Source: Rhizobium sp. TH135 (GTDB lineage Bacteria; Pseudomonadota; Alphaproteobacteria; Rhizobiales; Rhizobiaceae). From it: a stretch of DNA of 64,000 nt. Made by a program: the position numbers and the translations under genes. Under the pieces are notes generated by a model. The model did no database searches and was not told the DNA's origin. It saw only the letters and a program-made list of their open reading frames with translations. Positions 59,903-64,000 of this stretch are shown one piece after another; positions within the stretch are counted from its first letter, which is position 1; each line of letters begins with the position of its first letter. Location: NCBI RefSeq assembly GCF_002855515.1, contig NZ_PKRP01000006.1, positions 310,001-374,000 of the forward strand, in the 5' to 3' direction.

Positions 59903-61216
59903 TTACTTCGCACGGGCGCGGTAGACGGTGTCGAGCCAGACCGCGACGACGAGCACGATACCGATGACGATGCTCTGGAGCGGTGTGTCGAGACCGAGCA
60001 GAACCATGCCCGAATTCAGTGATTGCATGACGATGGCACCGAGCATGGCACCGGCGATGGTGCCGACGCCGCCGGCAAGCGAGGTGCCGCCGATGACGGC
60101 TGCGGCGATGGTGTAGAGCTCGTCGAGCGTGCCCTGCGCATTGGTCGCAGCGTTGAGGCGGGCGGTCGAGATGGCAGCGGCGATGGCGCAGAGTGCACCC
60201 ATCAGCGCGAACATCTTGACGGTCACCCACTTCACCTTGATGCCGGCAAGTTCAGCCGCTTCCGGGTTGCCGCCGATCGCGAAGACATAGCGGCCAAAGC
60301 GGGTGCGGTTGGTGATGAAGGCCATGACCATGGCGATGCCGATGGCAATGAGAACGGGAACGGCGATGCCGAGACCGATCTGCAGACCACCTTCCGGCCA
60401 GGCGATGCCGTTTGCTTCGGCGTATTTGCGGGCGAGGTTCACCGGCATGTAATAGCTGTTGGCCACCCAGACGGCGCCGAGCACGGCCACGCAGCCGGAG
60501 GCGACGAGGAAGTATTCAGCCCAGATCGGACGCAGCGGGAAGCCGAAGCGCCGACGCTGACGGCGGGTGTTGAGAATGGTGAGCACGATCATCAGGCAGG
60601 CGACGAGGCCAACGATCCAGCTGGCGGTGACGCCGATCGAACCATCCGCACCACCACCCATCAGGCGATAGGTGGTGTCCATGGGCGCGACGGTAGCACC
60701 CGAGGTGACCATCCAGGCCGCACCGCGCCAGACGAGCAGGCCACCGAGCGTGACGATGAAGGCGGGCACGCCGAGGAAGGCAATGATGACGCCATGCAGG
60801 GCGCCGATCGCGGTGCCGACGAGGATGCCGGCGGTGAGCGCGATGATCCACATCATCGGATGCTCAAAGCCGATGATCGGCGGCAGGATGCGGGCCTGAA
60901 GCACCGCCATGATCATGCCGACGAAACCGAGGATCGAGCCGACCGAAAGGTCGATGTTGCGGGTGACGATGACCAGCACCATGCCGGTCGCCATGACCGA
61001 AACCGAAGCCGCCTGAACCGAGAGGTTCCAGAGGTTACGCGAGGTGAGGAACAGGCCGTCCGACAGGATGTCGAAGCCGACCCAGATGATCCCCAGCGCG
61101 ATCACCATGCCCAGCAGGCGCGTGTCGATTTCCGTGGCTTGAAAGAAGCGTTTTACCGCTGAAACATTGGATGCCCGAGCACCATGTGCGGGCGTGGCAA
61201 GGCTGTGATCCGCCAT
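59903..61216 (-). CDS. xylH: Xylose ABC transporter permease
   Basis: A 437-residue permease with around ten to twelve hydrophobic segments. [20 protein letters not shown] and [20 protein letters not shown] are the conserved sugar-permease core, [20 protein letters not shown] follows, and [20 protein letters not shown] is the loop that contacts the ATPase. Size is larger than ribose-type permeases, as is usual for XylH. It lies between xylF and xylG. Confidence 0.92.
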   Translation of the reverse strand: MADHSLATPAHGARASNVSAVKRFFQATEIDTRLLGMVIALGIIWVGFDILSDGLFLTSRNLWNLSVQAASVSVMATGMVLVIVTRNIDLSVGSILGFVGMIMAVLQARILPPIIGFEHPMMWIIALTAGILVGTAIGALHGVIIAFLGVPAFIVTLGGLLVWRGAAWMVTSGATVAPMDTTYRLMGGGADGSIGVTASWIVGLVACLMIVLTILNTRRQRRRFGFPLRPIWAEYFLVASGCVAVLGAVWVANSYYMPVNLARKYAEANGIAWPEGGLQIGLGIAVPVLIAIGIAMVMAFITNRTRFGRYVFAIGGNPEAAELAGIKVKWVTVKMFALMGALCAIAAAISTARLNAATNAQGTLDELYTIAAAVIGGTSLAGGVGTIAGAMLGAIVMQSLNSGMVLLGLDTPLQSIVIGIVLVVAVWLDTVYRARAK

Positions 61217-61399
61217 ACGAATAATTCTCCCCAGTCGTTTGTCGGCTTGCGAAGGGCTCGCGTCTCGCGCGGGCGTTCGGGCGTTCTACCCGCCATGCGA
61301 ATCGAGGCATCTCATTCTTCGGCGGCTGATGGATCACGCCGGCGGTGGCCCCTTGAAGCCGTCCGACACTCTCCTGCTGCCATGCTCTCGATCAGTCGA

Positions 61400-61428
61400 A
61401 ACGCCGCAGCGCAAACGGCTGCGGCGTT
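61400..61428 (-). terminator. Intercistronic hairpin between xylF and xylH
   Basis: AACGCCGCAGC (61400-61410) and GCTGCGGCGTT (61418-61428) form a perfect 11-bp stem with a 7-base loop, 34 bases after the xylF stop, without a T-tract. Such hairpins protect or partly terminate mRNA so that the binding protein is made in excess of the membrane subunits. Confidence 0.7.
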
Positions 61429-61461
61429 CCGGCTCAAGCTCTGTGGTCAGTCACGGACGGA

Positions 61462-62502
61462 TCAGTTGCAGGCAGCAACGGAACCGGCGGCAACGCCCTG
61501 GCATGCTTCTTCCTTGGAGATCCAACCCGCGTCGATGACGGTGTTGAGGTTTTCCTTGGTGATCGGCAGCGGAGCGATGAAGTAGGAGTTCATTTCGACG
61601 CCCTTCGGGCCGCCGGAGAACTTCACGGTGCCTTCGATTTCGTCCATCGACTTGCCAGCGGCCAGTTCGTTGGCGATTTCAGCAGCCTTCTTGCCGAGTT
61701 CGCGGCTGTCCTTCCAGACGGACACGGTCTGGGTGCCGAGAGCAACGCGGTTCAGAGCGGCCTTGTCGCCGTCCTGACCGGAGACCGGAACGGCGCCTGC
61801 GAGACCCTGGGCTTCCAGAGCTGCGACAACACCGCCGGCCATGCCGTCGTTGGACGAAACAACGGCGTCAACGGCGTTGTTGTTGGCGGTCAGGAACTGC
61901 TCCATGTTCTTCTGGGCAGCTTCCGGCTTCCAGCCGTCGGTGTAGGCTTCGCCAACGTTCTTGATCTTGCCGGCGTCGATGGCTTCCTTCAGAACTTCGA
62001 TCTGGCCCGAATAGAGGAAGTCAGAGTTCGGGTCGGTCGAGGCGCCCTTGATGAAGACGTAGTTGCCTTCCGGCTTCGCCTTGAACACTTCGCGAGCCTG
62101 CATGCGGCCCACTTCCTTGTTGTCGAAGGTGATGTAGTAGGCGTCCGGGTTTTCGATCAGACGGTCGTAACCGACGACCGGGATACCTTCAGCAGTGGCC
62201 TTTTCGATGGCCGGGCCGATGGCTTCCGAATCCTGGGCCAGAACGATCAGGGCGTTTGCACCCTGTGCGATCAGGCTTTCGATGTCGGTCAGCTGCTTGG
62301 CGGCAGACGTCTGAGCGTCGGCAGAGATGTACTTGTTGCCGGCGGCTTCAAGGGCTGCCTTGATCGCGGCTTCGTCTGTCTTCCAACGCTCTTCCTGGAA
62401 GTTCGACCAGGAGACGCCGACGGTCAGGCCTTCGGCATTGGCAACAGAATGCAGGCTCACGATGACGGCAGTCGCTGCCATCAGCTTCATAACGGATTTC
62501 AT
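61462..62502 (-). CDS. xylF: Xylose ABC transporter substrate-binding protein
   Basis: A 346-residue periplasmic protein with a 23-residue signal ([19 protein letters not shown]). [20 protein letters not shown] and [20 protein letters not shown] are characteristic of the XylF family, as is [20 protein letters not shown]. It binds D-xylose and delivers it to XylHG. GGGAGG seven bases before ATG 62502 gives the start. It leads the operon and is divergent from the ROK regulator; a hairpin follows at 61400-61428. Confidence 0.93.
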   Translation of the reverse strand: MKSVMKLMAATAVIVSLHSVANAEGLTVGVSWSNFQEERWKTDEAAIKAALEAAGNKYISADAQTSAAKQLTDIESLIAQGANALIVLAQDSEAIGPAIEKATAEGIPVVGYDRLIENPDAYYITFDNKEVGRMQAREVFKAKPEGNYVFIKGASTDPNSDFLYSGQIEVLKEAIDAGKIKNVGEAYTDGWKPEAAQKNMEQFLTANNNAVDAVVSSNDGMAGGVVAALEAQGLAGAVPVSGQDGDKAALNRVALGTQTVSVWKDSRELGKKAAEIANELAAGKSMDEIEGTVKFSGGPKGVEMNSYFIAPLPITKENLNTVIDAGWISKEEACQGVAAGSVAACN

Positions 62503-62600
62503 TTTAAACCTCCCAAGGTGATAGCGGACCGTCGGAAGACCTCCCAACCATACGACCCGCTGCGAAACTGCCCTTACCCCATGGACCCCCGTCCAATGGT

Positions 62601-62621
62601 TTTTCTCGACAGTCGAGAAAA
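62601..62621. promoter_or_regulatory. Candidate ROK/XylR operator
   Basis: TTTTCTCGA (62601-62609), CAG, TCGAGAAAA (62613-62621): perfect 9-bp inverted repeat in the middle of the divergent region, 98 bp before xylF and 86 bp before the ROK gene, fitting a shared repressor site. Confidence 0.7.
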
Positions 62622-62707
62622 TAACTGTCAGAAGATTCTCACGCTGTCAACACGGCCCGGAGGAGGCTTGCCAAGACAGTGACCAAATGCTTTGGGAGGA
62701 GCATGCG

Positions 62708-63952
62708 GTGGACCAGACGAGACCGGGCGACAAGCCCATCATGACAGCCAGTCCAAGGGCGAGCACGGAGGCCGTTCGCCACCAGAACAACGGATTGGTA
62801 TTGAAGGTGCTCCGGCGTGAGGGGCCGCTGGCGCATACCGATCTTTCGGCAGCGACGGGGCTTTCGTCCGCCACGGTTTCTGCGATTACCGCCCATCTCG
62901 AAAAGAATGGATTGCTGGAGCGGCGCGAGGTTTCCAACCCTGGCCAGCGCGGTCGGCCACGTGCGCTCTTTGCCCGGCGGCGGGATGCAGCCCATGTGAT
63001 TGCGGTCCGAATCTCCTCGCATGCGGTGCAGTATTCGCTGGCCGATTATCGCGGCACGATGATCGACCGGTTCGAAGAGGCGCGCGAACAGGGGCCGGAA
63101 TCACCCAGACGTTTTCTCGACGGGTTTCGCGCCGCGATCGGCCGGCTTATCCAGCGCTCGCGCCTGCCGGCCTCCGCCATCTCGACGATCTCGATTTCCA
63201 GCAAGGGATTGGTCGACCGGGAGGGGGCGAAGCTCCTGTGGTCGCCGGTCTTCGGCTATGAGGAACTCGACTTCGAGACGGCGCTTTCGGATTTCGGCAA
63301 TAGCCGCATCCATCTCTTCAACGAGAGCCTGCTGGTGACCCATGCGCTGGCGCTTCGGCTGGCCAAGAACCGCGCCACGCCGCTCGCCTCGCTTGCCACG
63401 CTGTCGCTCGGCCATTCGATCGGGCTTGGGATTGCCTATCGCGACCAGCACGGGGATCTCGAAATTCGGGCGCCGAATTTCGGCCATATGCTGCATGCCG
63501 ATGACGGCAAGCTCTGCCGCTGCGGGGCGATCGGCTGCATCGAGGCCTCGGCCGGCTTCTACGGCATCCTGCGCATGGCATTCGAAGTGCCGCCGGACAC
63601 GATCCCAGCGAAGTTCGTGCCGCTTGCTGAAATGGAAAAGATTGCCAGCCGCGCCCGCCAGGGGCACCGTGCCTCGCAATATGCCTTCCGCCAGGCGGGG
63701 CTGGCCCTCGGTCAGGGGCTGTCGCGGATGCTGAGCCTTGCCGAGGAGACGATGCCGATCGCGATCACCGGGCCGGGCACGCGCTTCATGGATCTCTTGA
63801 CCCGCGGCCTCGACGAGGGGCTGGCGCAATCGCAGCATGTACGCGTGCGCGGCGCGCCGGAGATCCTCATCATCACCGAGGAAGAGACGCTGGTGTTCGA
63901 GGGCCATGTGGACCGGGCGCTGACGGAGATTGACCAGGATCTGGGTGGGTAA
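62708..63952 (+). CDS. ROK-family transcriptional regulator (XylR-like)
   Basis: A 414-residue regulator. The N-terminal winged helix (HTDLSAATGLSSATVSAITA, LEKNGLLERREV) is followed by a ROK sugar-kinase-like domain with LSLGHSIGLGIAYRDQHGDL and the zinc motif CRCGAIGCIEA. The kinase catalytic Asp is not evident, as expected for a repressor. GTG 62708 follows GGAGGA by seven bases and is preferred over ATG 62687. It should repress xylFHG until xylose is bound, acting at the palindrome 62601-62621. xylA/xylB are not in the window. Confidence 0.9.
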   Translation: MDQTRPGDKPIMTASPRASTEAVRHQNNGLVLKVLRREGPLAHTDLSAATGLSSATVSAITAHLEKNGLLERREVSNPGQRGRPRALFARRRDAAHVIAVRISSHAVQYSLADYRGTMIDRFEEAREQGPESPRRFLDGFRAAIGRLIQRSRLPASAISTISISSKGLVDREGAKLLWSPVFGYEELDFETALSDFGNSRIHLFNESLLVTHALALRLAKNRATPLASLATLSLGHSIGLGIAYRDQHGDLEIRAPNFGHMLHADDGKLCRCGAIGCIEASAGFYGILRMAFEVPPDTIPAKFVPLAEMEKIASRARQGHRASQYAFRQAGLALGQGLSRMLSLAEETMPIAITGPGTRFMDLLTRGLDEGLAQSQHVRVRGAPEILIITEEETLVFEGHVDRALTEIDQDLGG

Positions 63953-64000
63953 TCATTCCGGGCGGCCGTCTCAATGCTAGGTGAAGGGTGGAGCGCTCGC

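Noticed and set aside
1..64000. CRISPR arrays, tRNA and rRNA genes, complete insertion sequences
   Set aside because: No regularly spaced direct repeats, no tRNA cloverleaf or rRNA-like sequence and no transposase were recognised; repeated elements present are intergenic palindromes.

Overview
The window looks like chromosomal DNA of an alphaproteobacterium of the family Rhizobiaceae (Rhizobium/Agrobacterium relatives). This is inferred from the high GC, a seven-gene pha (Mrp) antiporter operon, a MucR/Ros zinc-finger regulator, DUF1491, DUF2336, DUF6456 and UPF0260 genes typical of the order, and families of short GC-rich palindromic intergenic repeats. No species call is possible from sequence alone, and no rRNA, tRNA, CRISPR array or complete insertion sequence was seen.

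Layout. 1-5.8 kb is accessory DNA: the end of a Doc-like toxin gene, a Dabb protein, an isolated GH19 endolysin-like gene, a 41-residue ORF, a DUF559 endonuclease-like gene, an orphan phage/gene-transfer-agent large terminase with a possible small terminase, and an AT-rich gene with a HEPN-like motif. Composite palindromic repeats (R1-R4) are interspersed, two of them in inverted orientation around the terminase. 5.8-8 kb holds a membrane GGDEF protein and an AhpD-like protein. 7.7-11.4 kb is a copper-efflux locus (copA-cueR-copZ) with a classical 19-bp-spacer CueR promoter; a repeat forms the 3' end of copA. 11.6-29.2 kb is mostly ordinary chromosome: a lipoprotein, a MazEF-like module, a class A PBP, a second GGDEF protein, a cupin/LysR pair, an SDR, a DUF1214/DUF1254-like pair, HD-GYP, DUF2336 and DUF1491. 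29.2-36.3 kb has HigBA, a soluble chemoreceptor, a histidine kinase overlapping a peptidoglycan-binding gene, a possible small RNA, an RHH-ParE module and sufE. 36.3-44.7 kb has a DnaA-domain-IV-like protein with a DUF6456 protein, MucR, and phaA-G. 45-50.8 kb has msrB, a deoxyribosyltransferase-like gene, and recQ between two VapBC modules, then an AraC-type regulator. 51-59 kb holds redox and stress genes (CurA-like oxidoreductase, PfpI/DJ-1, GNAT, hemolysin III, MAPEG, OhrR-like regulator with a divergent metallo-beta-lactamase-fold protein) and a second MazEF-like module. 59-64 kb is a xylose ABC transporter (xylF-xylH-xylG) divergent from a ROK regulator.

Themes. The window contains six complete type II toxin-antitoxin modules plus a partial seventh, and the complete ones have candidate palindromic operators. 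The two MazEF-like modules, 45 kb apart, share the same 12-bp palindrome at almost the same distance from the antitoxin start. Cyclic-di-GMP enzymes (two GGDEF, one HD-GYP) and dense mosaic palindromic repeats are the other recurrent elements. The points most worth a second look are the shared MazEF operator, the apparently leaderless higBA promoter, the repeat-derived C-terminus of CopA, the inverted repeats around the orphan terminase, and the possible structured RNA at about 34.94-35.07 kb.
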